Shown here: piece by piece, positions 28,410-37,383 of the stretch
Layout of the letters: each line of letters opens with the position of its first letter
Numbering within the stretch: the stretch's first letter is position 1
From: Tritonibacter litoralis
GTDB taxonomy: Bacteria; Pseudomonadota; Alphaproteobacteria; Rhodobacterales; Rhodobacteraceae
Length of the DNA: 64,000 nt
Direction of reading: 5' to 3'
Assembly: GCF_009496005.1 (NCBI RefSeq)
Contig: NZ_WIBF01000004.1
Location: 186,001 to 250,000 of the forward strand
Notes under the pieces: generated by a model
Told to the model about the DNA's origin: nothing
Databases searched by the model: none
Seen by the model: the letters and a program-made list of their open reading frames with translations, nothing else
Position numbers and translations under genes: made by a program

Positions 28410-29171
28410 TTAAAGAGCGGCGCGCGGCAGGCGCAACAGGGTGAGATCACGCAAGACCACTTGGTTCAAATCGGGCGCTTCAAAAATCAGATCAAGCCAG
28501 AGCTTTTCGATGCGTTTTTCATTGAGCCGTGAATAGGCGAGGTCAAATTCCACCATCTGGTCTTTTTGCGACGATGACAACTCGCGCACCAATTGTTCGG
28601 TGTTGGGACCGTGCTGGATGTTCAGCCGGGCAAAAATTTCAATGGGCTCTTCGCTTTCGACCAGGCTGTTTACGCGGATCAGATGGTGTTTGCTGAGGCC
28701 GCGTGCGGCGTCGGCCGGCAGATCCACCACCAGGCTGAGGAAGGAGCCGTCGAATTTAAACACATCCATCCGCAGGCCAAAGGGCGCAAGGTCACTTTCG
28801 CGGCTGTTGCGCAGCTGGCGCAGCGAAATCTCGGATTCGGCGCAGTCATGAAACATCTGCACCTCATGACCCAGCCGTGCCTTGGTCTGGACTGATGACA
28901 GCCCCGGCGTGGCCAGAGGGCCGCGCCAGAGTTCGGGACGCCAGGACCAATCAGTGCCATGGGGTTTGGGAAAGGCCGAAGAGCCGATTTGTGGCAGGGC
29001 CAGACGCCCTTCGGCCACATGGACGATCTGATCCAGATGCTGGCGCAGATGGCGAGCTTGGTTCAATTGCCCGCGTAGGGTCGACAGTGGGGTGTTGGCC
29101 GCATCCCGCGCGGCTTTGCGCCAGAACCGCCACGCGTGGCGCTGCATTACCCGGTCCAACAATTGACCCAT
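28410..29171 (-). CDS. Conserved protein of unknown function (possibly DUF6478)
   Basis: A 253-residue soluble protein. The N-terminal third is helical and basic (FWRKAARDAA, TLRGQLNQARHLRQHLDQ); the rest mixes strands and helices (GLRMDVFKFDGSFLSLVVDLP). A conserved WSWRPELWRGPL block is visible near 75-87. I associate this pattern with a Rhodobacteraceae-specific family labelled DUF6478, from memory and not checked. A GAGGG ribosome site precedes the ATG. No enzymatic motif was seen. Confidence 0.75.
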   Translation of the reverse strand: MGQLLDRVMQRHAWRFWRKAARDAANTPLSTLRGQLNQARHLRQHLDQIVHVAEGRLALPQIGSSAFPKPHGTDWSWRPELWRGPLATPGLSSVQTKARLGHEVQMFHDCAESEISLRQLRNSRESDLAPFGLRMDVFKFDGSFLSLVVDLPADAARGLSKHHLIRVNSLVESEEPIEIFARLNIQHGPNTEQLVRELSSSQKDQMVEFDLAYSRLNEKRIEKLWLDLIFEAPDLNQVVLRDLTLLRLPRAAL

Positions 29172-29242
29172 GTTACCCTCGATCTGCCTTATGCTGACAT
29201 GGCTTCTGCCTGTGCCTTGGGGGGCAATCTATTGAAAACGGA

Positions 29243-30115
29243 TCAATTAAACAAATTGGCAATGCGCCAGCGGCGCGAAGATTTTTCCGGGCGCGGAGCT
29301 TGGGCAACGGTCCGCGGCGCATCTGAGCCCGGGCGCGGCTGTGGGCGCAGGGTTTCGGGCTGCAGCGTGCCTGCCTGTGGAGTATCAGCCTGTGAGGATT
29401 CGGTCTGCGCCAGGGCGGTTGGGCGCGCAACCGGGCGCTGGGGATCCGCCGCAGACACCAGCGGCAGCGCGTCGCGTGACCGGGTATCTGACCGGCGCGC
29501 GACCTCGCGCAGCAGTTTGGCCCCTTCGCTGCCCAAATAGGGGCTGCCTTCCGGCGCAAACAAAGAGACCGCAATCAGCCGGTCGCCGATGGCCATCGCA
29601 CCGCGCCACTGGGTGGTGCTGGTGCCGGGAACGCCTGGCGCTGCGGCCTCCATCCGGATCATCGGCATCAGCGCATCCGGATGGCTGGCCAAGAGACGCA
29701 CGGGATGGGAGGCCGAGACCAGCGCTTCAAGGGAGGGGGTCTGTGCATTCTCCAGCGGGCCCGAAATAGTGGCTGAGATCACCGCAGGTTCACCGCTTTT
29801 GGAGCGGTCAAAGAACAGGCGGTGGCGGGTCAGTGAACGCAGATTCTCGCAGCGCGCCAACAGGGCAAAGCCACCGTCGGGGCCGCGATCCAGTGATTGC
29901 TGGTCAAAACAGAACCCATCGGGGGCCGAGATCACCACGGGATCGTGGCCCATGCGAATCTCGGTCAAACCACGGGGCAGGGTGCGGCCCAGTTCCGCCG
30001 AGCGCGAGGCAAAGGAGAACCCAGCAGAGTCGCTGCAGCCCGCCAGCGTGGCGGTCAATGCAAGGAGGGCCAACAGGCGGCGACCGGAAGAAATTGGCGT
30101 CGACACGACCCGCAT
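29243..30115 (-). CDS. Predicted lipoprotein of unknown function
   Basis: A 290-residue protein whose N-terminus ends in a lipobox (ALTATLAGC, Cys near residue 27), so it should be lipid-anchored in the periplasm. The middle (40-210) is predicted globular; the C-terminal 80 residues are low-complexity, rich in Q, P, T, S and R, ending in a basic stretch (RPEKSSRRWRIANLFN). No named family is recognised. It lies 71 bp upstream of the preceding minus-strand gene. Confidence 0.75.
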   Translation of the reverse strand: MRVVSTPISSGRRLLALLALTATLAGCSDSAGFSFASRSAELGRTLPRGLTEIRMGHDPVVISAPDGFCFDQQSLDRGPDGGFALLARCENLRSLTRHRLFFDRSKSGEPAVISATISGPLENAQTPSLEALVSASHPVRLLASHPDALMPMIRMEAAAPGVPGTSTTQWRGAMAIGDRLIAVSLFAPEGSPYLGSEGAKLLREVARRSDTRSRDALPLVSAADPQRPVARPTALAQTESSQADTPQAGTLQPETLRPQPRPGSDAPRTVAQAPRPEKSSRRWRIANLFN

Positions 30116-30272
30116 CCTTTCATTTCTGCAATAAGAGTCCCAAATGGGATAGACGCAGGGGCATGTGCAATCAAGCGTGGTGTTTACTGTAAATTAATCC
30201 AGACGGCCGGAAAGCAGCGATGCCACAGTTTTGGCCGTTTTCCTGCACCAACTTCGAGCAGCGGCGAGACAT

Positions 30273-31190
30273 ATGCAGCAGACAACACAGGCCATTGTTG
30301 AAACGATCCGCGTGATCTTTGAACCGCGCTATGCGGCGCAACAGGCTCAGGTTGCCGGTCAAAGCCGTGCCGTGTGGCGAATGTTTGCCGGTTTGGCGCT
30401 GGTGCTGTTCATCAGCTATTTGGGATCCGGTCTGGTTTACGGCCTTGCCCGCCGGTTTGGCGCAGACCCTGCGACCCTGCAGCTGGGCACAACACCAATT
30501 GCGATGCTGATCCTGTTGTTCAGCTTTGTCTTTGCCAGCATCGGTGTTGTTCTGGCGATGCCGCTGCTACAGCGCCGCCCGGTTGCGGAACTGTTCGGGC
30601 CGGTGCCGCTGTTTTTCCGGCAGTTTCGCAACACGGTGGCGGCGCTGATTCTGTTGTGGGGCGTGGTGACCGTGTTGCCGCCTTATGATCTGGGTGCGCC
30701 GCTGACGGCCAATTTAACCCTGGGCGCATGGCTGAGATGGCTGCCGTTGGCGGTGTTGGCGGTCCTGGTGCAGGTCGAAGCCGAAGAGCTGTTGTTTCGC
30801 GGCTATCTGCAACAGGCGCTGGCGGCGCGGTTTCGGTCGGGGTGGATCTGGATGGGGGCGCCCTCGGTGATCTTTGCACTGGGCCACTACCTGCCTGCGG
30901 AGGCCGGCGAAAACGCGATCTGGGTGGCGTTATGGGCGGGTCTGTTTGCTGTGTTGATGGCGGATCTGACGGCGCGTGCGGGCAGTCTGGGTCCGGCGGT
31001 TGCGGTGCATTTCGTCAACAACGCTGTGGCTTTGTTGATTGTAGGCGCGCCAGAGGGGCTGAATGGGCTGGCGCTGTTTCTTTCGCCTTATACGTTGAGC
31101 GACACCGCCGAGATCCGCCCCTGGCTGTGGGTGGACTTTGCAATGATGCTGGTTTCCTGGCTTGCAGCACGTCTGGCGATCAGGGCCTGA
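30273..31190 (+). CDS. CPBP-family intramembrane metalloprotease
   Basis: A 305-residue membrane protein with about seven helices and the Abi/CPBP (CAAX protease-like) motifs: EExxxR at E171/E172/R176 (EELLFRGYLQ), the second His in FALGHYLP (H205), and the third motif in HFVNNAV near 253. These residues place the active site in the membrane. The start at 30273 drops 14 residues of a longer open frame; either is possible. The physiological substrate is unknown. It precedes accD by 57 bp. Confidence 0.85.
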   Translation: MQQTTQAIVETIRVIFEPRYAAQQAQVAGQSRAVWRMFAGLALVLFISYLGSGLVYGLARRFGADPATLQLGTTPIAMLILLFSFVFASIGVVLAMPLLQRRPVAELFGPVPLFFRQFRNTVAALILLWGVVTVLPPYDLGAPLTANLTLGAWLRWLPLAVLAVLVQVEAEELLFRGYLQQALAARFRSGWIWMGAPSVIFALGHYLPAEAGENAIWVALWAGLFAVLMADLTARAGSLGPAVAVHFVNNAVALLIVGAPEGLNGLALFLSPYTLSDTAEIRPWLWVDFAMMLVSWLAARLAIRA

Positions 31191-31247
31191 TTGCAATTGC
31201 TGCAAACTCGCCTTATTTGATGGCCAAACCCCATGTGAAGGCATGAT

Positions 31248-32195
31248 ATGAACTGGATCTCTAACTACGTCCGGCCGCGGATCAATTCGATCTTCTCGCG
31301 CCGCGAAGTCCCTGAAAACCTGTGGAAGAAATGCGACAGCTGCGGCACGATGCTGTTTCACCGCGAGCTGAGCGACAATCAAAACGTCTGCCCGCATTGC
31401 AATCACCACATGCATATCACCCCGCGCGCACGGTTTGAGGCGTTGTTTGATGGCGGTATTTTCACTGAGGTCGAGGTGCCCGAACCGGTGGCCGACCCGC
31501 TTAAGTTCCGCGATCAGAAGAAATATCCGGACCGCATGAAAGCGGCGCAGAAAAAGACCGCCGAAGAGGAGGCGATGCTGGTCGCCTGTGGCGAGATCGG
31601 GCGTACGCCTATTGTCGCTGCGGCGCAGGACTTCTCGTTCATGGGTGGATCCATGGGCATGTATGTGGGCAATGCGATTATCGCCGCCGCCGAAGAAGCG
31701 GTGAAATTGGGCCGCCCGCTGGTGCTGTTCTCCGCCGCAGGGGGCGCGCGCATGCAAGAGGGGATCTTGTCCCTGATGCAGATGCCCCGCACCACTGTGG
31801 CAGTGCAGATGCTCAAAGAGGCAGGACTGCCCTATATCGTTGTGCTGACCCACCCAACCACCGGTGGTGTGACGGCGTCCTATGCGATGTTGGGGGATGT
31901 GCATATTTCGGAACCCAATGCGTTGATCTGTTTTGCCGGCCCGCGGGTGATTGAACAGACCATCCGCGAAAAGCTTCCCGAAGGTTTCCAGCGGGCGGAA
32001 TACCTGCTGGATCACGGCATGCTGGACCGGGTGACTTCGCGTACTGAAATGCGTGACGAGCTGATCACCATCATCCGCATGTTGATGAAACAGCCGCCCC
32101 AAGTGGTTGGCGATCTGCCTGCCCCGGATGAGACCGCCATGGCAGAGACGGCGGACACAACGGCCGAGGCTGACGGGACGTCTGAAGACGCCTGA
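31248..32195 (+). CDS. accD: Acetyl-CoA carboxylase carboxyltransferase subunit beta
   Basis: A 315-residue subunit of acetyl-CoA carboxylase, which transfers the carboxyl group from biotin to acetyl-CoA in the first step of fatty-acid synthesis. An N-terminal four-Cys zinc ribbon (C29, C32, C48, C51) precedes the crotonase-fold carboxyltransferase domain ([13 protein letters not shown], then [16 protein letters not shown]). The C-terminal 30 residues are acidic and low-complexity. folC follows after a terminator, as in many Alphaproteobacteria. Confidence 0.97.
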   Translation: MNWISNYVRPRINSIFSRREVPENLWKKCDSCGTMLFHRELSDNQNVCPHCNHHMHITPRARFEALFDGGIFTEVEVPEPVADPLKFRDQKKYPDRMKAAQKKTAEEEAMLVACGEIGRTPIVAAAQDFSFMGGSMGMYVGNAIIAAAEEAVKLGRPLVLFSAAGGARMQEGILSLMQMPRTTVAVQMLKEAGLPYIVVLTHPTTGGVTASYAMLGDVHISEPNALICFAGPRVIEQTIREKLPEGFQRAEYLLDHGMLDRVTSRTEMRDELITIIRMLMKQPPQVVGDLPAPDETAMAETADTTAEADGTSEDA

Positions 32196-32218
32196 GGCAC
32201 CAGACAGACCGTGACAGG

Positions 32219-32244
32219 GCCCGCCGCGTGATGGCGGGCTTTTT
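32219..32244 (+). terminator. Rho-independent terminator between accD and folC
   Basis: GCCCGCC-gcgtgat-GGCGGGC followed by TTTTT. It ends 19 bp before the folC start, so it should separate the two genes partly or fully. The longer folC open frame would begin inside it, which argues for the start at 32264. Confidence 0.85.
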
Positions 32245-32263
32245 CCAATTTGAGGGCACCCGA

Positions 32264-33532
32264 ATGACCAAAACCTCGGATGATATCCTGGCCCAGATGA
32301 TGGCGCTGCACCCCAAGATCATTGATCTGACCTTGGATCGGGTCTGGCGCTTGCTGGCAGCGCTTGACAACCCCCAAGAGAGCCTGCCGCCGGTGATCCA
32401 CATCGCGGGCACCAATGGCAAAGGCTCAACCCAGGCGATGCTGCGGGCTGGTTTGGAAGGCTGGGGGAAATCGGTCCACGCCTATACCTCGCCGCATCTG
32501 GCCCGGTTCCATGAACGTATCCGTCTGGCAGGCACGCTGATTTCCGAGCCGCATCTGATTGAAATCCTAGAGGAATGTTACGCTAAGAACGCAGGCGAAA
32601 ACATTACCTATTTCGAGATCACAACCGTGGCCGGATTGTTGGCCTTTGCCCGGCATGATGCGGATTTCACCCTGCTGGAAGTTGGTCTGGGGGGACGGCT
32701 GGATGCCACCAATGTGGTCACGCCCGAGGTGTCGGTGATCACGCCGGTCTCGATCGATCATGAGCAGTTCCTGGGCAATACGCTGGCCAAGATCGCCGCC
32801 GAGAAAGCGGGCATTATCAAACGCGGCGTGCCCGTGGTGGTTGGCCCGCAACCGGATGAGGCGCTGGAGGTGATCGAATCTGTTGCTGCCCGTCTGGGAG
32901 CGCCGGTGATTGCCTATGGCCAGCACTGGCACGTCTGGGAAGAACACGAGCGCCTGATCTTTCAGGACGAGCGTGGCTTGCTGGATCTGCCAATGCCTGC
33001 ATTGATGGGCAAACATCAGATCCAAAACGCCGGTGCTGCTTTGGCCGTATTGCGCTATCTCGGCGCAACTGAAACCGCCTGCGAGGCAGCGATGCGTGAT
33101 GCGGTTTGGCCCGCCCGCATGCAACGCCTGAAGACAGGTCCATTGGTTGCAGCAGCGGGCAGGGCAGAGGTCTGGCTGGATGGTGGTCATAACCCGGCTG
33201 CGGGGGAGGCGCTGGCCGCAGTTCTGGCCGGTCTGCCCAAACGCCCGACCTATCTGATCTGCGGCATGCTCAATACCAAGGATGTTGCAGGCTATATGCG
33301 CCCACTGGCGGACCAGGCCAAACAGTTGATCGGTGTTCCCATCCCGGATGAGGTCAATACATTGCCGGCCGAAGAAACAGTCGCCGCCGCCACATCCGTG
33401 GGGCTGCCCGCTGTGTCTGCGCTATCGGTAGAGGCGGCATTGGCCAAGGTTTGCACGGCTGAGCCAAACGCCCGCATCCTGATCTGCGGCTCGCTTTACC
33501 TAGCGGGCCATGTCCTGCGCACAAACGGTTGA
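32264..33532 (+). CDS. folC: Bifunctional folylpolyglutamate/dihydrofolate synthase
   Basis: A 422-residue Mur-ligase-fold enzyme that adds glutamate to folates and joins dihydropteroate to glutamate. The P-loop is GTNGKGST (49-56), followed by YTSPHLARFHERI and the LEVGLGGRLDATN motif; a C-terminal Mur-ligase domain ends the protein. The start at 32264 follows a GAGGG site and lies past the accD terminator. Length is as expected. A dispersed repeat starts 21 bp after its stop. Confidence 0.95.
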   Translation: MTKTSDDILAQMMALHPKIIDLTLDRVWRLLAALDNPQESLPPVIHIAGTNGKGSTQAMLRAGLEGWGKSVHAYTSPHLARFHERIRLAGTLISEPHLIEILEECYAKNAGENITYFEITTVAGLLAFARHDADFTLLEVGLGGRLDATNVVTPEVSVITPVSIDHEQFLGNTLAKIAAEKAGIIKRGVPVVVGPQPDEALEVIESVAARLGAPVIAYGQHWHVWEEHERLIFQDERGLLDLPMPALMGKHQIQNAGAALAVLRYLGATETACEAAMRDAVWPARMQRLKTGPLVAAAGRAEVWLDGGHNPAAGEALAAVLAGLPKRPTYLICGMLNTKDVAGYMRPLADQAKQLIGVPIPDEVNTLPAEETVAAATSVGLPAVSALSVEAALAKVCTAEPNARILICGSLYLAGHVLRTNG

Positions 33533-33553
33533 TCCAATCCAGAAAGGCGCGCG

Positions 33554-33710
33554 CTCCCGCCCGTCTTCGATCTAAAGATCTCATCCCGTTGGGCCAAGCG
33601 CCGCTGTCGCGGCGAGGGCACGCCTGACCATAGGGCTTTCATCTTTTTTAAAAATACTTCGGGGTGAATTGGCCGCCAGGCCAAGAGGGGCAGAGCCCCC
33701 GCCTCCCTCA
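33554..33710 (+). repeat. Dispersed element copy C, extended composite
   Basis: Box 1 (33554-33563), hairpin GATCT-AA-AGATC (33569-33580), box 2 CCGTTGGGC (33586-33594), and stem CGCCGC/GCGGCG with loop TGTC. It continues with a second module: CATCTTTTTT-AAAAATACTTC, GGCCGCCAGGCC and GGGGCAGAGCCCC, ending at the zapE stop codon. It is near-identical to copy D in the opposite orientation; the first 61 bases differ at one position. Confidence 0.9.
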
Positions 33711-34775
33711 GGCTTTGCCCCAATCCTTGTCCTGCATTTCCCGCAGCCGACTGGCGGTGCGTTCAAATTCGAACACGCCTTCGCCTTCCAGATACAGAAA
33801 CTCAGGCTCCGCCGCAGCCGAACAGATCAGCCGCACCCGTGCTTCATAAAGCGCATCAATCAGGGTCACAAACCGCTTGGCCTCGTTGAAATTGCTGCGG
33901 CTGAGACTTGGGATATCTTCCAGGATCAGGACCTTCACCTTTTCGGCAATGGCCAAATAGTCACCGGGGCCCAGCATCTTGCCACAGAGGTCAAAGAACC
34001 GGGCGCGGGCCACGCCATTGCGGAAGGCGGGCAATTCCACCACGCGGCCTTTGACTTCCAATTCCAACGGTGCGCCAACGCCGCCGGACAGGTCGGCCCA
34101 GATCGACTGGATCTGCGCGCGCGCCTCGGCGTTGTTTGGTGAGAAATAGACCTGCGAACCGGTCAGCCGGTCCTGGCGGTAATCCGTCGGAGAGGCCATC
34201 TCCCAGACCTGCATCTTCTCTTTGATAAGATCGATAAAAGGCAGGAACAATTGCCGATTAAGCCCGTCCTTGTAGAGGTCATCCGGCACCCGGTTGGATG
34301 TGGTGACCACGGTTACCCCGGCCTCAAACAACGCCTCAAACAGACGCCCCACAATCATCGCGTCGGTAATATCGGTGATCTGCATCTCGTCAAATGCCAG
34401 AAGTCGCACCGATTCTGCCACCTCGCGCACCACAGGCGCCAATGCGTCTGCTGTGTGTTTTTGCCGGGCCACATGCATCTGGGCGTGGATTTCCTGCATA
34501 AAGGCGTGAAAGTGCACGCGGCGGTTTGGAATATCGCCCAGGCTTTCAACAAAGAGATCCATCAACATAGATTTGCCGCGTCCGACGCCGCCCCACAGAT
34601 ACAGCCCCTTGACCGCCTGAGGTTGGGCCTTGCGAAACAGCCCCCGTTTGACCGGGGCCGCCCGCAGGCCGGTTCCGATCCGGTCAAACTCGGGGATCAC
34701 GGCGGTTTGGGCGGGATCCGGGCGGATGTCTCCAGCGTCTGCCTTCGACTGGTAAAGAGCGTGCAATGTGGTCAT
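33708..34775 (-). CDS. zapE: Cell division ATPase ZapE (AFG1-like)
   Basis: A 355-residue AFG1/ZapE-type AAA ATPase, associated with the divisome and with stress on Z-rings in other bacteria. Walker A is GGVGRGKSM (62-70), Walker B is LLAFDEMQITD, and the sensor region TTSNRVPDDLYKDGLNR is intact. Its stop codon coincides with the edge of repeat copy C. It is convergent with folC. In many relatives zapE lies beside mdh; here it sits between two inverted repeat composites together with an MFS gene. Confidence 0.93.
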   Translation of the reverse strand: MTTLHALYQSKADAGDIRPDPAQTAVIPEFDRIGTGLRAAPVKRGLFRKAQPQAVKGLYLWGGVGRGKSMLMDLFVESLGDIPNRRVHFHAFMQEIHAQMHVARQKHTADALAPVVREVAESVRLLAFDEMQITDITDAMIVGRLFEALFEAGVTVVTTSNRVPDDLYKDGLNRQLFLPFIDLIKEKMQVWEMASPTDYRQDRLTGSQVYFSPNNAEARAQIQSIWADLSGGVGAPLELEVKGRVVELPAFRNGVARARFFDLCGKMLGPGDYLAIAEKVKVLILEDIPSLSRSNFNEAKRFVTLIDALYEARVRLICSAAAEPEFLYLEGEGVFEFERTASRLREMQDKDWGKA

Positions 34776-34961
34776 GGGCCGAAGCCATAGCCTTTTGGGG
34801 ACGGGTTGAAAAGAAAGCGATCACGTCGCGATAGGAATATTTCATGCAGATCTTTGTTTCAAAACCTCAAACAGCGCCCAAAGGTTCGTGGCGGGGTTAG
34901 TGGCCACAGTTAATGACCCGGCCTTGGTCTGTTGTATCCAGCCCTTGGGTGCAGGGCGTCA

Positions 34962-34978
34962 GTTCAGAAATTTTGAAC
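34962..34978. promoter_or_regulatory. Palindrome upstream of the MFS gene
   Basis: GTTCAGAAATTTTGAAC: near-perfect inverted repeat with one internal mismatch, 21 bp before the putative -35 box of the MFS gene. It is a reasonable site for a local regulator. The rest of the 279-bp gap between zapE and the MFS gene holds no gene. Confidence 0.4.
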
Positions 34979-34999
34979 GTCGCCTGCATATTTTCTGAT

Positions 35000-35027
35000 T
35001 TGACTGAAACAGAGGGGCGACTAGGCT
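35000..35027 (+). promoter_or_regulatory. Candidate sigma-70 promoter of the MFS gene
   Basis: TTGACT (35000-35005), 16-bp spacer, TAGGCT (35022-35027), ending 27 bp before the MFS start codon. Confidence 0.45.
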
Positions 35028-35054
35028 GCAGCGACCGCCAGAAAGGACGCCCTC

Positions 35055-36317
35055 ATGACCCAGCCAGCAGCCGCAAACCCGGCCCGGCCCCTGCCGCTTT
35101 TTACGCCCGTTTTGATTGTGGGCTGTGTGATCATCATGGTCAGCTTTGCGGTGCGCGCCTCTTTTGGGGTGTTTCAAATTCCCATCGCAGAAGAGTTCGG
35201 CTGGGCGCGCGCCGAGTTTTCGCTGGCCATCGCAATCCAGAATCTGGCTTGGGGTGTCGGTCAGCCGATTTTTGGCGCTTTGGCCGAACGGATCGGGGAT
35301 CGCAAAGCGATCATTCTGGGCGCGATCATCTATGCGGTTGGTCTGGTTCTAAGCGCAGGCGCCACCACACCCGGTGCCATGCAGGCCTATGAGTGGCTGG
35401 TGGGCTTTGGCGTCGCAGGCACAGGTTTTGGAGTGGTTCTGGCCGTGGTGGGCCGGTCAAGTTCAGATGAAAATCGCTCGATGTCCTTGGCCATTGTCAC
35501 GGCTGCGGGCTCTGCCGGGCAGATCATCGGTGCGCCAACAGCGGAATGGCTGTTGTCCTTCCTCAGCTGGCAGGTGGTGTTTGTGATCTTTGCCGCCACG
35601 GTTTTGTCGTTGATCCTGACCCTGCCGCTGATGCGCGCACCTGCTATGGCCAGCAAGGCAGAACTGGAAGAGAGCCTGGGCGGCATCCTGAAGAAGGCAA
35701 TGAAAGACCCGAGCTATACGCTGATCTTTCTGGGCTTTTTCAGCTGTGGTTATCAACTCGCCTTTATTACCGCGCATTTCCCTGCTTTCGTGACGGAAAT
35801 GTGTGGCCCGATCATGCCCGGCAGCCTGCTGCATGGGATCGGGGTGACGACAACATCGGCGCTTGGGGCGGTGTCGATTGCCCTGATCGGAGCTGCAAAT
35901 GTCGGCGGCACGCTGCTTGCGGGCTGGGCTGGAAAGCGGTTTTCCAAGAAATATCTGTTGGCGGGTATCTACCTGGCCCGGACCATTGTCGCGGCGGCTT
36001 TCATCCTGATGCCGATCACGCCGCTGTCGGTGATTGTGTTCTCGATCGTCATGGGGTCTTTGTGGCTGGCCACAGTGCCGCTGACCTCGGGGCTGATCGC
36101 GCATATCTACGGGCTGCGTTATATGGGAACACTTTATGGGATTGTGTTTTTCAGTCACCAGCTGGGTGGTTTCCTGGGCGTTTGGCTGGGTGGGCGGATG
36201 TATGATGTCTACGGGGATTATACTTTTGTTTGGTGGATTGGCGTTGCCGTTGGAGCCTTCAGCGCAATTGTGCATCTGCCGGTGAAAGAACGGCCCCTGA
36301 CAGCGGTTGCGGCGTGA
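35055..36317 (+). CDS. MFS transporter
   Basis: A 420-residue major facilitator with 12 predicted helices. The loop 2-3 region reads GALAERIGDRKAIILG, a degenerate form of the MFS motif A. The overall order resembles oxalate/formate or monocarboxylate-type MFS carriers (VRASFGVFQIPIAEEFGW at the start), so an organic acid is a reasonable guess, but the substrate is not known. A good AAGGA ribosome site precedes the ATG. Its stop codon sits at the edge of repeat copy D, just as the zapE stop sits at the edge of copy C. Confidence 0.9.
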   Translation: MTQPAAANPARPLPLFTPVLIVGCVIIMVSFAVRASFGVFQIPIAEEFGWARAEFSLAIAIQNLAWGVGQPIFGALAERIGDRKAIILGAIIYAVGLVLSAGATTPGAMQAYEWLVGFGVAGTGFGVVLAVVGRSSSDENRSMSLAIVTAAGSAGQIIGAPTAEWLLSFLSWQVVFVIFAATVLSLILTLPLMRAPAMASKAELEESLGGILKKAMKDPSYTLIFLGFFSCGYQLAFITAHFPAFVTEMCGPIMPGSLLHGIGVTTTSALGAVSIALIGAANVGGTLLAGWAGKRFSKKYLLAGIYLARTIVAAAFILMPITPLSVIVFSIVMGSLWLATVPLTSGLIAHIYGLRYMGTLYGIVFFSHQLGGFLGVWLGGRMYDVYGDYTFVWWIGVAVGAFSAIVHLPVKERPLTAVAA

Positions 36318-36466
36318 GGGTGGAGGGGGCTCTGCCCCTCTTGGCCTGCGGCCAATTCACCCCGAAGTATTTTCAAAAAGATGAAATCCATGCCGGGCAC
36401 ACCCGCGCCGCGATAGCGGCGCTTGGCCCAACGGGATGAGATCTTTAGATCGAAGACGGGCGGGAG
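36315..36466 (-). repeat. Dispersed element copy D, extended composite (inverted relative to C)
   Basis: On the minus strand: box 1 (36457-36466), hairpin GATCT-AA-AGATC, box 2 (36426-36434), stem CGCCGC/GCGGCG with loop TATC (36406-36421), then the second module ending in GGGGCAGAGCCCCC at the MFS stop. It contains the final codons and stop of the ornithine-cyclodeaminase-like gene. Confidence 0.9.
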
Positions 36467-37383
36467 CCTTTGGCTGTTTCTTGCCACAGCGACAGGATAT
36501 GGCGGGCGGTCATCAGGTCCAGATGGGCGCCGCCGCCGTTTTTAAACAGGGTGATCTGATCTGTATCGAAGTTTGGGAATTGCTCCAGCCCATAGAAGTC
36601 TGCCTTCACATCCGAGCGTGAGATTACGCCCGCTGCCAATGGCAAGGCAAATTCGCCGATATGATCCAATGTGGTGTCAAAACTGTCGGTATAGATCTTG
36701 GACCGTATGAGAGCAGCGTCATCGGCTTCCCGCATATCGGGGCGGTAGGCCCCGATCATGTTGAGATGTTGCCCCGGGCGCAGCCATTCGCCCTGGATCA
36801 CCGGAGTTTGTGTCATTGTGCAGGTGACAATGATGTCCGCCTGCCGCACCGCTGGTTCAAGATCCGCAGCAACTGCGATATCGGGATAGGTTTTGGCCAG
36901 GGCTTCGGCCTTGGCCTGTGTCCGGTTCCAGATCCGGATTTGCGCGGTGTCATAGCAGCTCGAAAACGCTTCGATCAGCGAGGCCGCCACGGTGCCTGCG
37001 CCGACGATCAGGATCTCTTTGGCCGCTGGATTGGCCAAGCGCAATGCTCCCAGCAGGCTGTCACCGGCCGTTTTCCATTTGGTAACCAGATGAAAATCAA
37101 CCAAGGCTTCGGGCAGGCCGGTTTTATCGGCATAAAGCACAACCGAACCATTGATCGGCGCTTCACCGTGTTCTGGGTTGTTCGGGAAGATATTGGCGGT
37201 TTTTACGGCCATCCCAAGCCCATCGATCCAGGCTGCGCGGCTCAAAAGCGTATCCTCACCCCGATATAGGAATGTATCGCCGATCTCCGCTTTGGGGTGG
37301 TCGTGCCCCTTGGCCAGTGCCTCTGTCAAACCCCGCCAATCCAGCAGCGCTTCCCCTTCTGCAAATGAAATAGATGGCAGCAC
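36445..37383 (-). CDS. Ornithine cyclodeaminase / mu-crystallin family protein
   Basis: A 312-residue Rossmann-fold protein of the OCD/mu-crystallin family, whose members deaminate ornithine or reduce cyclic ketimines such as pyrroline-2-carboxylate. The conserved Lys is in LVTKWKTAGDSLLGA (near 103), and the nucleotide-binding loop is LIVGAGTVAASL (near 130). The start is GTG at 37383, directly after the HAD stop, with GAGGAGG inside the upstream gene. The last eight residues (KGSRPSSI) are encoded by repeat copy D. The exact substrate is unclear; a ketimine reductase is likely. Confidence 0.88.
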   Translation of the reverse strand: MLPSISFAEGEALLDWRGLTEALAKGHDHPKAEIGDTFLYRGEDTLLSRAAWIDGLGMAVKTANIFPNNPEHGEAPINGSVVLYADKTGLPEALVDFHLVTKWKTAGDSLLGALRLANPAAKEILIVGAGTVAASLIEAFSSCYDTAQIRIWNRTQAKAEALAKTYPDIAVAADLEPAVRQADIIVTCTMTQTPVIQGEWLRPGQHLNMIGAYRPDMREADDAALIRSKIYTDSFDTTLDHIGEFALPLAAGVISRSDVKADFYGLEQFPNFDTDQITLFKNGGGAHLDLMTARHILSLWQETAKGSRPSSI

